DNA of 64,000 nt, from contig JAIUNI010000019.1 in assembly GCA_020161935.1 (NCBI GenBank), forward strand, positions 1 to 64,000, read 5' to 3'. The notes beneath the pieces are model-generated. The model searched no databases. It was not told where the DNA came from and was given only the letters and a program-made list of their open reading frames with translations. Shown in pieces: positions 9,176 to 18,383 of this stretch; within the stretch, counting starts at the first letter, position 1, and every line of letters starts with the position of its first letter. The position numbers were made by a program, and so were the translations under genes. This stretch comes from Chloroflexota bacterium (GTDB lineage Bacteria; Chloroflexota; Anaerolineae; Aggregatilineales; Phototrophicaceae).

Positions 9176-11329
9176 ATGGCTTTTGATTTTGAGGCTCTGG
9201 TAGGACATCTGTATATGGTCGGGGGGCGGTCACTTTCGGCACAGCCGCCCGGAATGTTGGTTGAAGTCGCCCCCAAGAAAGCGGCACGCGGGCGCGAACT
9301 CGATACGATTTTCGTGCTGGTGACCCCCTCCGGTGATGTGACGGCTCCGGCTGCCTTTTACGACCAGATGGCGAACCTTGCTGCCGAACGTTACTTTAAC
9401 AGCAGCGGCAGTGTAACGGCTGGCCTTCGGAGTATCTTTAATTCGCTGAACCAAGATTTGGTGGATCACAATAACGAGGGGAAGCGCCATTACGAAGCGA
9501 ACCTTGTTTGTGCGGTGTTGAAAGATAATGAAGTCTTCTTGTCGCGGGCGGGTTCTGGTGTGGCGTTATATCGTCACCTTGCCGAAACACAGCCATTCCC
9601 GACCGACTTTAGTAACGACGAAGCGCTATATGGCCCGCCGCTCGGTGTTCAGCCTGTTCCCGACATCAAAATGACCCGTTACGGTGTGGCGCAGGGCAGC
9701 CGCTTGGTCATGTCCGATTCGCGGCTTGCGGACTTGGACATGGGGCGCATGAACGCCGCCATCTGTTCCAGCGAAATTGCCGATGTTCTGGCGGGGTACC
9801 GTGAACTGGTATCCACGCAGGTCATGTTGATGGCCGTCGAGTTCGTGCCACCAGAAGCGCCATCCCCAAGCTCCGTGAAGGACGAACGTTCGTCATCACG
9901 AGCGCCAGCACCTGCACCGGCAAATTCATTTGCTCCGGTTGTCCCACCCACCGTTGATACATCAACCCCTGAGGATGCGCCACCTTCAACAACGCGCCGC
10001 GTGGGCGGGCTAGTCGCCGCGCAGCTCAAAGCGTTTGCAGGGCGTATCATGCTGTTTTTGGCGCGGATGCTGGCGGGTGTGAACCGCGCACTCGACCGTT
10101 TTCTGCCACCACCGGAGGATGGCAGCCGTAGTTGGTTGCGGACATCAACGGCGGTCGCGATCACCGTATTTATACCCGTAGCGATTGTCGTGCTGGTCGC
10201 ATGGTTGGGGATTTCGTCCACCGATCAAACCGAGTACGAACGCTGCGTCAATGATGCGACCGCAGCCGCGAGTCTAGCGCGAAGCATCAATTCGTCTGAC
10301 CGGACAGGGGTGCTGGCTGCGTGGAATGCGGTGGTTGCACAGGTGACCAAATGTACTGAACTCCGACCTGTTGGCGATCCGAGCATGTCGGTTCTCATCC
10401 GTGAAGCGCAGACCGTGAAGGACGGCTTGTTCCAGATCGAGCGGCGGAACGCGGTAACGTTGAAATCCTTCCAGAATGCCAACCTGACCCGCGCCGTGCT
10501 GCAAGGGCAGGACTTATATGTTTTGGATGCTCAGAACCAACTGGTACAGCGCATCGTCCTCAAGGTGAATGATGACGGCACGGTGGAAGAGGCATCCAGC
10601 GAACCAATGACGGCGATGCGTCGTGGGGCAGTCATCGGGCAGTACCGTGTATCCGATTTAGTGGACATCGTGTGGTCGGATGACACGACCCAGATCACGG
10701 CGCTTGACCGCGAAGGCTTGCTCATCCAATGTTCGCCCCGCTTCCGGCAGGACTGCCAAGTACAAAAACTCTTGCGGAGCGAAAGCTGGGTTAGCCCGAT
10801 CAAGATGACCCTGTGGGAAGGGCGTTTGTATATCCTCGACCCCGGCGCGAACCAGATTTGGCGCTACGACAGCACCGGTGGCAGCTACGCCAGCTCCCCG
10901 ATTGAATATTTCGCGGGTGAAGTCCGGCCTCAACTTCAAAACGCGGTGGGCTTTGGCATCTACTCCAGCGGCTCGACGGGCGGTTCAGTCTATATTTTAA
11001 CGGCGGACGGACAGACGACCAAGTGGCTCGGTGGTCAGCAAACACCGTTTGTTTACGCGGGTTTCCCTGATGGGCAGCAGTTAGCCGGTGCGGACTCGTT
11101 CTACCTGAACGGCGACCCCATCGGGCAGGGATTGTTCATTACCCAGCGTTCCAGCCGGACGATCTTTGAAACGTCACTTTCGGGGACGTGGTTCGGCAGC
11201 TATCAGGTCTACGAAGAGGATAAATTCGCGGGTTTGAACACGGTTGTAGCCGACGCGAACCTTCAGATTATTTATGCACTGTCGGGCAACTCGGTATTCA
11301 TGATTGACCAGCGGCGACCGGCTCAGTAG
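9176..11329 (+). CDS. PP2C-like cytoplasmic domain, one membrane helix, extracytoplasmic C-terminal domain
   Basis: A protein of about 717 residues. Residues 1-225 resemble a divergent PP2C/SpoIIE-type fold, with alternating strands and SRAGSGVALYRH where such phosphatases carry their glycine-rich core, but I cannot find a full set of metal-binding aspartates. A Ser/Pro/Ala linker (228-275), an amphipathic segment and a membrane helix near 325-348 follow. The C-terminal ~370 residues outside the membrane contain repeated beta-rich blocks that look like a propeller (RLYILDPGANQIWRYD and similar). Starts at GTG 9170 or ATG 9176 are both possible. It is likely co-transcribed with the LCP gene 76 bases downstream. 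The function is not known. Confidence 0.8.
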   Translation: MAFDFEALVGHLYMVGGRSLSAQPPGMLVEVAPKKAARGRELDTIFVLVTPSGDVTAPAAFYDQMANLAAERYFNSSGSVTAGLRSIFNSLNQDLVDHNNEGKRHYEANLVCAVLKDNEVFLSRAGSGVALYRHLAETQPFPTDFSNDEALYGPPLGVQPVPDIKMTRYGVAQGSRLVMSDSRLADLDMGRMNAAICSSEIADVLAGYRELVSTQVMLMAVEFVPPEAPSPSSVKDERSSSRAPAPAPANSFAPVVPPTVDTSTPEDAPPSTTRRVGGLVAAQLKAFAGRIMLFLARMLAGVNRALDRFLPPPEDGSRSWLRTSTAVAITVFIPVAIVVLVAWLGISSTDQTEYERCVNDATAAASLARSINSSDRTGVLAAWNAVVAQVTKCTELRPVGDPSMSVLIREAQTVKDGLFQIERRNAVTLKSFQNANLTRAVLQGQDLYVLDAQNQLVQRIVLKVNDDGTVEEASSEPMTAMRRGAVIGQYRVSDLVDIVWSDDTTQITALDREGLLIQCSPRFRQDCQVQKLLRSESWVSPIKMTLWEGRLYILDPGANQIWRYDSTGGSYASSPIEYFAGEVRPQLQNAVGFGIYSSGSTGGSVYILTADGQTTKWLGGQQTPFVYAGFPDGQQLAGADSFYLNGDPIGQGLFITQRSSRTIFETSLSGTWFGSYQVYEEDKFAGLNTVVADANLQIIYALSGNSVFMIDQRRPAQ

Positions 11330-11405
11330 GGCAAGCGTAGGCTACACATGCTGGAGACATGCGCTATAATGCCGATAGTTTTGGCGTTGTAGATAGAGTT
11401 TAGCT

Positions 11406-12869
11406 ATGCGTATTCCTGCGTGGTTGTTCATTGTTGGTGTGCTCATTCTGATGGCTGTTACAGTCGTTTTATCGCTGGTGTCGTTCAATGTGGCGCGCCA
11501 AGTCGCGATTGATTTTGGTAACAACGGGTCATCTTCGAGTGTTGATTGGTCAGCGGCGCTGCCGACACCGACCCGTGTACCTGTACAAGTATCGCCAAGC
11601 CAAGTGGCAACGGTGAGCGGGGCAGGCGAGGGCGTAGTAGCGACGGCTGTTTCGACAGCGGTTGCACCGGTCGCGACGGCAACACCCGACGTGAACATCG
11701 AGATCGGGCAAGAATTCTCGCGGCGCTTTAACCTGCTCCTGCTCGGTATCGACCAGCGCAGCGGGCTTGACGACCCCGGTCCATTCCGTACCGATACCAT
11801 GATGATCGTGAGCGTTGACCCTGTCCGTAAGACGGCGGGTATCCTCTCGATCCCCCGTGACCTGTGGGTGAGCATCCCCGGTTTTAAGCAGGAACGGATT
11901 AACAACGCGAACTTCCTCGGTGACTTGGGTGGCTACCCCGGTGGTGGGCCAGCGCTGGCAGCCGAGACGGTGCATCAGGTATTTGGTATCCCAATTGACA
12001 AGTACCTTCTTATCAACTTTGATGTGTTTACGACGGTTGTTCAAACACTCGCGCCCAACGGCGTGGAAGTCTGCCCACCGGCAGCCATTAACGACACAAG
12101 TTATCCTGACGCGGGAAATGGCTTTATCACGGTGAGCTTTCCTGCCGGATGCCAGACTCTGGACGCGGAAAAGCTGCTCCAATATGCGCGTACGCGGCAC
12201 GGCGCGACCGATTTTGACCGTTCGGCACGGCAGCAGGAAGTCATGCGGGCGGTACGCGACCAAGTGTTGAGCGTGGGTGGGATTACCCAGTTCATCGGGC
12301 AAGCGCCGACCTTATATAACGAGCTGATCGACAGCTTTAAGACCAACCTTTCGCTGGATGAGATGCTCCAAGTCGGTTCACTGGTCAGCCAGATTCCGAA
12401 GGAGAATTTCCACTTCGGCGTGATGAGCTACCTGTATGTTGACCAAGCCAAGACGACCACCGGTGACGATGTGCTGATCCTCAAGACGAACGCGGTACGC
12501 CCGTTACTCCAAGAGATGTTTAACCCGACGGTGGCTTCGACGATTTCGGATCTACGAGCGCGGGCAGAGGCCGAAAATGCGTCGATTGTGGTACTTAATA
12601 ATACGGATACCGCCGGACTGGCGGGTAAGGTTCGCGACTGGCTGAACGGCAAGGGTGTGACGGTAGCCGAGGTGGGCAATACCCCGACGGCGAGCAATTC
12701 CAACACGATCATCCGCGTGTATACCGATAAGCTGTGGACGGGTAAGTATCTGGCGGCACTGCTGGGCTTACCACCCGAACGCATCCAAGTAGGCGGTGAC
12801 GGGATGACCAGCAAGGATGTGTCGATTGTGGTCGGCGCAGATATTGAACCGATCTTGAGCAGCCCGTAG
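11406..12869 (+). CDS. LytR-CpsA-Psr (LCP) family cell-wall glycopolymer ligase
   Basis: LCP enzymes transfer glycopolymers from lipid carriers to peptidoglycan or protein outside the membrane. The protein has 487 residues. A membrane helix lies near residues 5-28, followed by an Ala/Thr/Val linker. The LCP catalytic domain covers about 105-260, with FNLLLLGIDQR, RTDTMMIVSVDP, LSIPRDLWV, RINNAN and the Arg-rich YARTRHGATDFDRSARQQ motif, the expected pyrophosphate-binding arginines. A LytR C-terminal domain lies at about 390-480 (ASIVVLNNTDTAGLAGKV ... PPERIQVGG). Family length and order are normal. Confidence 0.95.
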   Translation: MRIPAWLFIVGVLILMAVTVVLSLVSFNVARQVAIDFGNNGSSSSVDWSAALPTPTRVPVQVSPSQVATVSGAGEGVVATAVSTAVAPVATATPDVNIEIGQEFSRRFNLLLLGIDQRSGLDDPGPFRTDTMMIVSVDPVRKTAGILSIPRDLWVSIPGFKQERINNANFLGDLGGYPGGGPALAAETVHQVFGIPIDKYLLINFDVFTTVVQTLAPNGVEVCPPAAINDTSYPDAGNGFITVSFPAGCQTLDAEKLLQYARTRHGATDFDRSARQQEVMRAVRDQVLSVGGITQFIGQAPTLYNELIDSFKTNLSLDEMLQVGSLVSQIPKENFHFGVMSYLYVDQAKTTTGDDVLILKTNAVRPLLQEMFNPTVASTISDLRARAEAENASIVVLNNTDTAGLAGKVRDWLNGKGVTVAEVGNTPTASNSNTIIRVYTDKLWTGKYLAALLGLPPERIQVGGDGMTSKDVSIVVGADIEPILSSP

Positions 12870-12870
12870 G

Positions 12871-13672
12871 GCAGTTTTAAGTTTTAAGTAGTAAGTTTCA
12901 AGTTAAGAACGACCTCGTAAGGGGTCGTTTTTGATTCATAAAATGCACAAAATTCGTCAAAAAATGCAAAATGTGCAAATTATCCGCCGAAATGGCTGGC
13001 GGGAAGCTCCCGTGTCGCCGCTGAAGTGACATTTTGTGGCGGCAGAAGTGAGGGAGCGCGGCGCTGAAATGGCGCAAGTGCGGCAGATTCACGGGAGCAA
13101 ACCGCCGCTGTGCAATTTGTGTCTGCTGCCGCTGTAATTGCTGCAAAACAGATAAACCGCAGAGGCGCAGAGGACACAGAGAAAAAGCAGAGAGAAATTC
13201 AATTTAACCGCTAAGTCGCCAAGAAAATGCAGAGGAAGAAGAGAGCGATTTAACACAAAGACTCCAAGGCACAAAGACACAAAGGGTTCTAGAATACAAC
13301 GCATTTGAACCGCCAAGTCGCCAAGCACGCCAAGAAAATGCAGAGAAAGAAGAGAGCGATTTAACACAAAGACTCCAAGTCACAAAGACGCAAAGGGTTC
13401 TAGAATACAACGCAATTGACCCGCTAAGTCGCCAAGCACGCCAAGAAGACGCAGAGAAGAATAACCAAACGCAAAGTCGCAAGGAGGCAAAGACGCAAAG
13501 TTTTTTAACATAAACACTCCAAGTCTCAGTGGTCACAAAGGTAAATACAGTATAGCACAAATGTTTGCATTTGTGGGGAACAAATGGTCTCTTTTACGGG
13601 GTGAGTTCACCAACCATTTTGAGAGAAAAAGTTTGTTAAATCGGTTGGGGGACGGTTAGAAAATGGTTTGTG
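12871..13672 (+). repeat. Mosaic intergenic repeat, copy 2 (inverted relative to copy 1)
   Basis: The interval between the LCP gene and the Bax-inhibitor gene contains no credible gene. It repeats, in order and on the plus strand, the modules of 217-850: the AAGTTTTAAG tract, hairpin CGACC...GGTCG, ATGCAAAATGTGCAAATT, GACATTTTGTGGCGGC, GTGAGGGAGC, tandem CGCAGAGG/CGCCAAGT/CACAAAGAC octamers, and the end block CCAACCATTTTGAGAG ... TTAAATCGGTTGGGGG. As with copy 1, it starts right after a gene's 3' end. Confidence 0.85.
12909..12932 (+). terminator. Intrinsic terminator of the LCP gene
   Basis: ACGACCTCGTAAGGGGTCGT followed by TTTT, 40 bases past the stop. It is nearly identical to the prfA terminator, and both lie inside the mosaic repeat. 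Confidence 0.8.
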
Positions 13673-13730
13673 GGCAAAAAAGAAGGCGCACGGGTGAGGT
13701 GCGCCTTCGATATTTAAAGCAAGAGAATGA

Positions 13731-14444
13731 CTAGCGGCGGCGACCAAAGAGGCGCAGTAGATACAGGAACAAGTTGACGAAATCCAAGTAGAGGGCGAGC
13801 GCACCCATGATGCTGATCTTCATCAACAGGTTGCCATCCTCTTGAATGGTCGGGTCAGAGGCGAGGCGCTTGATCTTCTGCGTGTCGTAGGCGGTGAGGA
13901 CGGTGAAGATGAGGACACCCGCCATACTGATGAGCAGATCAAGACCACTGCTGCGGAGAAAAACGTTGACTAGACCCGCGACGAGCAGACCGATCAAGCC
14001 CATGAATAGGTATGAACGGTACTGCGAGAGATCAAGCTCGGTGGTATAGCCGAGGACGGTCATCGCCGCGAAGGTACCGGCTGCCGAGAAGAAGGCAAGC
14101 TGGATGGTGCCGATGTTGTAGATGGCGAAAATGATCGACAGTGTAACCCCGTTGAGTACGGCGTAGAGTAAGAACATCAGCGAGGCGACAAAGGGCGAAA
14201 GCCTTGTTAGGAAGAAGCTGAGGCCGATCACCAGTGCCAGTTCCGCGATGATTGCGCCGAACATCACCGGGCCACGTTGAACGCTGCGGGCGATTGCCGG
14301 GTTGCCAGCGATAACCAACGCAACAATGGCTGTGATGAGTAAGCCGACGGTCATCCATGTGTAAACCATACGCATCAAGGGGCGCACTTCAACGCGAAGG
14401 GCGGCAACCGGACCTTGATTGCCTGATCCGAAGAAACCAGACAT
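13731..14444 (-). CDS. Bax inhibitor-1/YccA family membrane protein
   Basis: Multi-pass inner membrane protein of 237 residues, a likely pH-sensitive calcium leak channel or stress-modulating protein by family (TMBIM/BI-1). About seven hydrophobic helices can be counted, starting after RPLMRMVYTW. The family signature LTAYDTQKIK (with the conserved Asp) is present, and the C-terminus carries the typical ALALYLDFVNLFLYLLRLFG. The ATG at 14444 is chosen because GGAGG sits 6 bases upstream. It is monocistronic. Confidence 0.95.
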   Translation of the reverse strand: MSGFFGSGNQGPVAALRVEVRPLMRMVYTWMTVGLLITAIVALVIAGNPAIARSVQRGPVMFGAIIAELALVIGLSFFLTRLSPFVASLMFLLYAVLNGVTLSIIFAIYNIGTIQLAFFSAAGTFAAMTVLGYTTELDLSQYRSYLFMGLIGLLVAGLVNVFLRSSGLDLLISMAGVLIFTVLTAYDTQKIKRLASDPTIQEDGNLLMKISIMGALALYLDFVNLFLYLLRLFGRRR

Positions 14445-14524
14445 AAGAGCCTCCAATGTAATTAGGTGTACAGTATTATGATACTCCTTATTGCGGAAAT
14501 TTCACCCTCTTTATGAGGGGTTTC

Positions 14525-15022
14525 TCACCAGCCCCATGTCCCCGCGCCGCCTTTGAACGGGCCGACAATTTCAGCCGTAATCCAGCCGCCGTAGAAATCA
14601 CCTTCCTGCGCGGTGACACGTTCGTCGTTGACGAAACAGGCATCGACTTTGGAGGGGTAGATAGCGATATAGTTCTTGATGGCTTCGTAGCCCGCGTTCG
14701 GGCTGCGGTAGCTCCATGCAAAATTTTCCGACACGCGACCATTCACTTTGACTGTCCAATAACCCGCCGCGCCTTTAAACTCGCAGAAGGTGCTGCGCGG
14801 GGTGGTGGTGAGGTACTCCATGCGAATGTCGGCAGGTGGTATGTAGTAGGCGGGCGGGTGACTGGTTTCCAAGACACGAATGGCGCGGGTGGTATCGGCG
14901 ATGGTCACGCCGTTAAAGACCACACGGACGTGCTTACCCGTCGGTTCGACGCGGGGCGGGCGGGGGTAGTCCCAAACGGATTCTTGACCTGCAAGCGGTT
15001 CTTGTCGTTGGATGGGGGACAT
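14525..15022 (-). CDS. DUF427 domain protein
   Basis: A 165-residue protein of the DUF427 family, small beta-rich proteins of unknown role found singly or in tandem. Visible family features are the WDYPRPPRVEP opening, the YYIPPADIRMEYL core, STFCEFKGAAGYW and the end GWITAEIVGPFKGG. The ATG at 15022 has GAGG nine bases upstream; an in-frame ATG at 15037 is the alternative. The family function is not established. Confidence 0.9.
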   Translation of the reverse strand: MSPIQRQEPLAGQESVWDYPRPPRVEPTGKHVRVVFNGVTIADTTRAIRVLETSHPPAYYIPPADIRMEYLTTTPRSTFCEFKGAAGYWTVKVNGRVSENFAWSYRSPNAGYEAIKNYIAIYPSKVDACFVNDERVTAQEGDFYGGWITAEIVGPFKGGAGTWGW

Positions 15023-15243
15023 TACGGTAAGCCTCATAGTGTATTGATTGCACTATAGCAACACTTCTTATGGATACCGTTGTCAATTATAACGCTGACT
15101 CCAAAATCCTCCTCTTTTCACTCTCAATCGATTTATCCATTGGCACAACAGTATAAACGCAAATTTAATAAGCTTTACGTAGTAAAAATATGTATACATA
15201 TTTGTGTGAATAAATTACTATATTATATATATGAGAGGCTGGA

Positions 15244-16119
15244 TTACTTGTTGCTACTTCCTTCTCCCAATACAAAATTGCTATTCAGACGTATTGGATT
15301 TGTATCATCAGATGTGGCAATAATTGAAGCCTCAAATGTTCCTGATTGCCAAGCTGTAGTATGAATTAACCATGAGGCATAAAAGACTTGATCTGCTTCA
15401 AGTGTTCCTATATTCCATGTACCCGGTTCATATTCAGCATTACTTTTTCCAAGATGCTCAAGATAAACAGTTACACCACTTAGGGGTTTTGTTGTAGGAT
15501 TTGTAATTGCAGCAATAAGTTCCACAGTTTTTTCGGGCGGTATCCCAGAATTATTATCGGGTTTACTAGGATCATCGCCCGGATTTACCCAGTAAATATC
15601 TTGGGCTAACGTTGCCAAACAAGGATCACGAGCTGGAACAATTTGTCCATTAACCTCTGTAATTGGCGGATCTGTAACTACTAAAAGTACCCCGCCTACA
15701 ATTATGCCTTCACGCTCATCAATCAAGTTAAATGCCGTCCACTTTGTTTGGCCTGTCGAAATAATATTTATAAATACGTATACATCAACGCTTGTTCGTG
15801 GTTCCAAGTTGATTTCTAAACGGGAGTCACTTTCGTTAGCAAATGGGTCGAGCGAAATTCCAGTATTAACGACTTCGAGTCCGTATGTTTCAAGATCAAG
15901 TTGAATTAGTTCTAAATCGCTTTTTTCTGCTTCTTCTAGTCGAAGTTGAACAGAAGTAGGTGTTTCATCCAAATTTGGGACGTTGACGGTAAAACGATAA
16001 TTGGGTGCTGATTGGCGTGATAAGATGATTGGCTTTGGAGCAATTCCTGTTATACTCGCGCTGCTTGCGCCAATGCCGATCATTTTAAGAAAATCGCGCC
16101 GTTCAAGTTTGGTTTTCAT
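15244..16119 (-). CDS. Tat-exported protein of unknown function
   Basis: A 291-residue protein with a twin-arginine signal at the start (RRDFLKMIGIGASSASITG), which predicts folded export. The mature part is beta-rich and acidic, with two segments resembling CARDB/DUF11-like adhesion or scaffold folds (VELIAAITNPTTKPLSGVTV near residue 190 is typical). The gene is markedly more AT-rich than its neighbours and pairs with the equally AT-rich gene at 16141, 21 bases upstream, so the two form an operon-like unit. I do not recognise a specific family. Confidence 0.75.
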   Translation of the reverse strand: MKTKLERRDFLKMIGIGASSASITGIAPKPIILSRQSAPNYRFTVNVPNLDETPTSVQLRLEEAEKSDLELIQLDLETYGLEVVNTGISLDPFANESDSRLEINLEPRTSVDVYVFINIISTGQTKWTAFNLIDEREGIIVGGVLLVVTDPPITEVNGQIVPARDPCLATLAQDIYWVNPGDDPSKPDNNSGIPPEKTVELIAAITNPTTKPLSGVTVYLEHLGKSNAEYEPGTWNIGTLEADQVFYASWLIHTTAWQSGTFEASIIATSDDTNPIRLNSNFVLGEGSSNK

Positions 16120-16140
16120 CTCATTTATCCTAATGAGTCA

Positions 16141-17460
16141 TTAAATTATAGAAATATTGCGTTGTGCACAACGGGTGTTGTTTATAGGAAAAGCAGGTGG
16201 ACTTCCAACCTGACCATTCCATGGACGTGGAATAGTCGTTAGATCGGATGTATAAGTTTGTGCAAGTAAACACCAATGTGGTTCTGATTGGTTGGTCCAT
16301 CCATTCACATTTGGAACTTGTATCCAAAGTGTTGCACCTTGCTTAAGCAGGCCAACACTAGCTTTGCCAACTTCCACAATCCCACTATTAGCACTTGGTA
16401 ATGTACTTACCTTTACTCTGTCAACATGAACAGTTACTCCACCACCTGTAAACGTGCATTCTGGATCATCTATCGTTATGATTGTTCTTGGCGACGTATT
16501 CACGCCAAGATCAATAGTTATTCCATTAGCAGAGTGTTGAGTCGTGGTAATGGATGGACTATCTCCTGTAATATTGACACTGGTGGAGATATTGTTACGT
16601 TTGAGTTGAACTACCTTTGCATCAGTCGTTTTTACTATAATTAAGTCTTTAGGCGTTGCACTGGAATTAAGTCTTTTTGGGACAAACGCAACTGCTGAGT
16701 CGCATGGGCTGACTAAATATAGCCAGTCAATTTTTCCCGGTTCCATCTGAAGCGGAGCATCAGTCCATTTTCTTTGGTTTGTTGGTGCTTCTGGACATAT
16801 CAACGTTCGGGACCACTGTTGAAAAGTAGATGTACTGCTAACGTATGCACCACTTGCTAGCACTGCCCTAGAACGTGACCAAAAGAAGTTTGAATTGTTC
16901 CAGTATTGTAACGGCGACGAACCAGATGCGAATAATCCATTATCACTTGTAAATTGCCCTTTAGTGAAGATGCTACCGTCTGAACGGGTAACGTTTTGCA
17001 GTGCGACAATTTCTAAGTACCATTCTGTAGGACTGTTTTTTGGCATATAGACGTAAGCAAAGTAGCGCCCATCTGGGCTCCACGCCCAAGCCCTTCGATC
17101 TGGTACTAGCCCTGAGTTAAATTGGCGACTTACTGCACCACTTAAACTATCACCTTGTGGTGATGCTGTAAATGTGACACTTGCTTGTGTTGCCGTCTGC
17201 GTTTGATTCGGATTAGAAAGAAATCCTTGAAAGAGTGTTGGTTCAGTCCATAGGCCGGTTGCTAAACAAGCACAAACTCCAAAATCTGTGTTGCCATCAT
17301 TTTTGACTCTTACATAAACTTTTACATCTGTGGATGTTGGCGAAATTGCAGCGATCTTGGGCTGATTAATAGTCGATAGCACCGTGTCCTTGGAAGGTAT
17401 AATGGAATCTGATAGCCAAAGGGGAGCGTTGGTTCGGGGAATAATTAAACTTGGTGGCAT
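16141..17460 (-). CDS. Hypothetical protein, partner of the Tat-exported protein
   Basis: A 439-residue protein without an obvious signal peptide. The first 150 residues include a PDGRYFAYVYMPKN-like beta segment and a region of the type VKVYVRVKNDGNTDFG, seen in immunoglobulin-like CARDB repeats. Later parts are rich in Ser, Thr and Asn, with several Cys residues. Codon use and composition are AT-rich like the following gene. It may be a secreted or surface-associated complex component supplied in trans, but this is inference; no family is recognised. Confidence 0.7.
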   Translation of the reverse strand: MPPSLIIPRTNAPLWLSDSIIPSKDTVLSTINQPKIAAISPTSTDVKVYVRVKNDGNTDFGVCACLATGLWTEPTLFQGFLSNPNQTQTATQASVTFTASPQGDSLSGAVSRQFNSGLVPDRRAWAWSPDGRYFAYVYMPKNSPTEWYLEIVALQNVTRSDGSIFTKGQFTSDNGLFASGSSPLQYWNNSNFFWSRSRAVLASGAYVSSTSTFQQWSRTLICPEAPTNQRKWTDAPLQMEPGKIDWLYLVSPCDSAVAFVPKRLNSSATPKDLIIVKTTDAKVVQLKRNNISTSVNITGDSPSITTTQHSANGITIDLGVNTSPRTIITIDDPECTFTGGGVTVHVDRVKVSTLPSANSGIVEVGKASVGLLKQGATLWIQVPNVNGWTNQSEPHWCLLAQTYTSDLTTIPRPWNGQVGSPPAFPINNTRCAQRNISII

Positions 17461-17786
17461 TGTATTTCTCCATAGTGATTTTTATTAAATTGAATTACAT
17501 ATATTTTAATACAAGATAATTAATCTCATTGTAGGAGAAATAATTTAATAAAAAAATCACAAATATTATAAATAAACTATTGTTAATATCTAAAAACAAT
17601 GTTTCACTTGAAATCTTCCCTCTAGCAAGCGGCCTACCTTGAGTGCAGTGATTTGCTCAGTGGTAACGGGTAGGTTAAAGAGATCGGCCTGTGTGTGCTT
17701 GTTAATGGATTTAATTCAACGCGTTCACTGTTTTATGCGGATTCCTTTGCATAGTAAGTATAACCATTTGAATCTCATGGTTCTAA
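17461..17786. other. AT-rich intergenic stretch with a possible coding remnant
   Basis: No intact gene is seen. The first 120 bases are very AT-rich and probably hold the promoter of the 16141-17460 gene. On the minus strand between about 17590 and 17690 there is a short open piece reading ADLFNLPVTTEQITALKVG, which has protein-like composition but no start and no continuation. It may be the end of a degraded gene. Confidence 0.4.
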
Positions 17787-18176
17787 TTATGTTTTCACAG
17801 TGCCGAAGCGGGTTGCAATCTGGTCGAGATGTTCCGCTTCGTGGATCGCCTGCCCCCGCGCGCGCCAGTAGACCGACTCTTTGCGTGCCTTGCCTTCCTC
17901 GCGGATGACACGCCCCCACTGTGCAGGTGTTAGCTGATTGAGGACGCGGACTAAGGTGCTGCGCCGCACCCGAAAATAGGCGAGGAGTTCGGCTGCGTCG
18001 AATTGTTCATAGCGCAGCAGTTTACCCCAGTCCCGTTCGACGTGAATATTTGCAACTAATGGCTCTCTGAGCAGGAGGGCTTCATAGATCACTTCGGTGG
18101 TGCGGTCGTCACAGTTGAGGATGTGGGCGACAAGTTCGATGAATGACCGATCACCGTCTCTCAGCGGCTGTTTGTT
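17787..18176 (-). pseudogene. 5'-truncated DinB-family protein
   Basis: The reading frame encodes about 129 residues of a DinB/YfiT-like four-helix protein. It starts inside the family at PLRDGDRSFIELVAHILN and continues through DWGKLLRYEQFDAAELLAYF to KESVYWRARGQAIHEAEHLDQI. The first ~30 residues and any ATG are missing, and an in-frame stop lies at 18177-18179. A GTG at 18092 could start a 101-residue product, but family-like sequence continues upstream of it. The small gene at 18161-18370 now abuts the break point, which suggests a deletion or insertion removed the 5' end. Confidence 0.7.
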
Positions 18177-18370
18177 TCAATTAAACCCAGCCTGAATAAG
18201 TCTTCCAGTGCATGAGATGGATGGTAATCCAAGTTTCGCATCAATTCATTGCGGATACTTGGCGGCAATAGTTGAGAATCAGTGTCCAGCAGCTCGATAA
18301 TTTCGTTGATGCTAATCGGTCTGTTCTCACGGATGAGCCAAAGTAGGGCGATTTTGCTGTCGTTATTCAT
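18161..18370 (-). CDS. Small hypothetical protein, winged-helix-like
   Basis: A 69-residue protein from the ATG at 18368-18370. The sequence has a helix-helix pattern with ALLWLIRENRPISINEIIE, resembling the opening of a small winged helix, and ends with LEDLFRLGLIETNSR. It may be a DNA-binding regulator, but no family is certain. It follows the methyltransferase-like gene by 13 bases and overlaps the truncated DinB frame. The ribosome binding site is weak. Confidence 0.5.
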   Translation of the reverse strand: MNNDSKIALLWLIRENRPISINEIIELLDTDSQLLPPSIRNELMRNLDYHPSHALEDLFRLGLIETNSR

Positions 18371-18383
18371 AGCAATAATCTTT

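Noticed and set aside
17590..17690. A possible degraded gene end on the minus strand (ADLFNLPVTTEQITALKVG)
   Set aside because: About 33 codons with no start and no family recognised; too little to call a gene.
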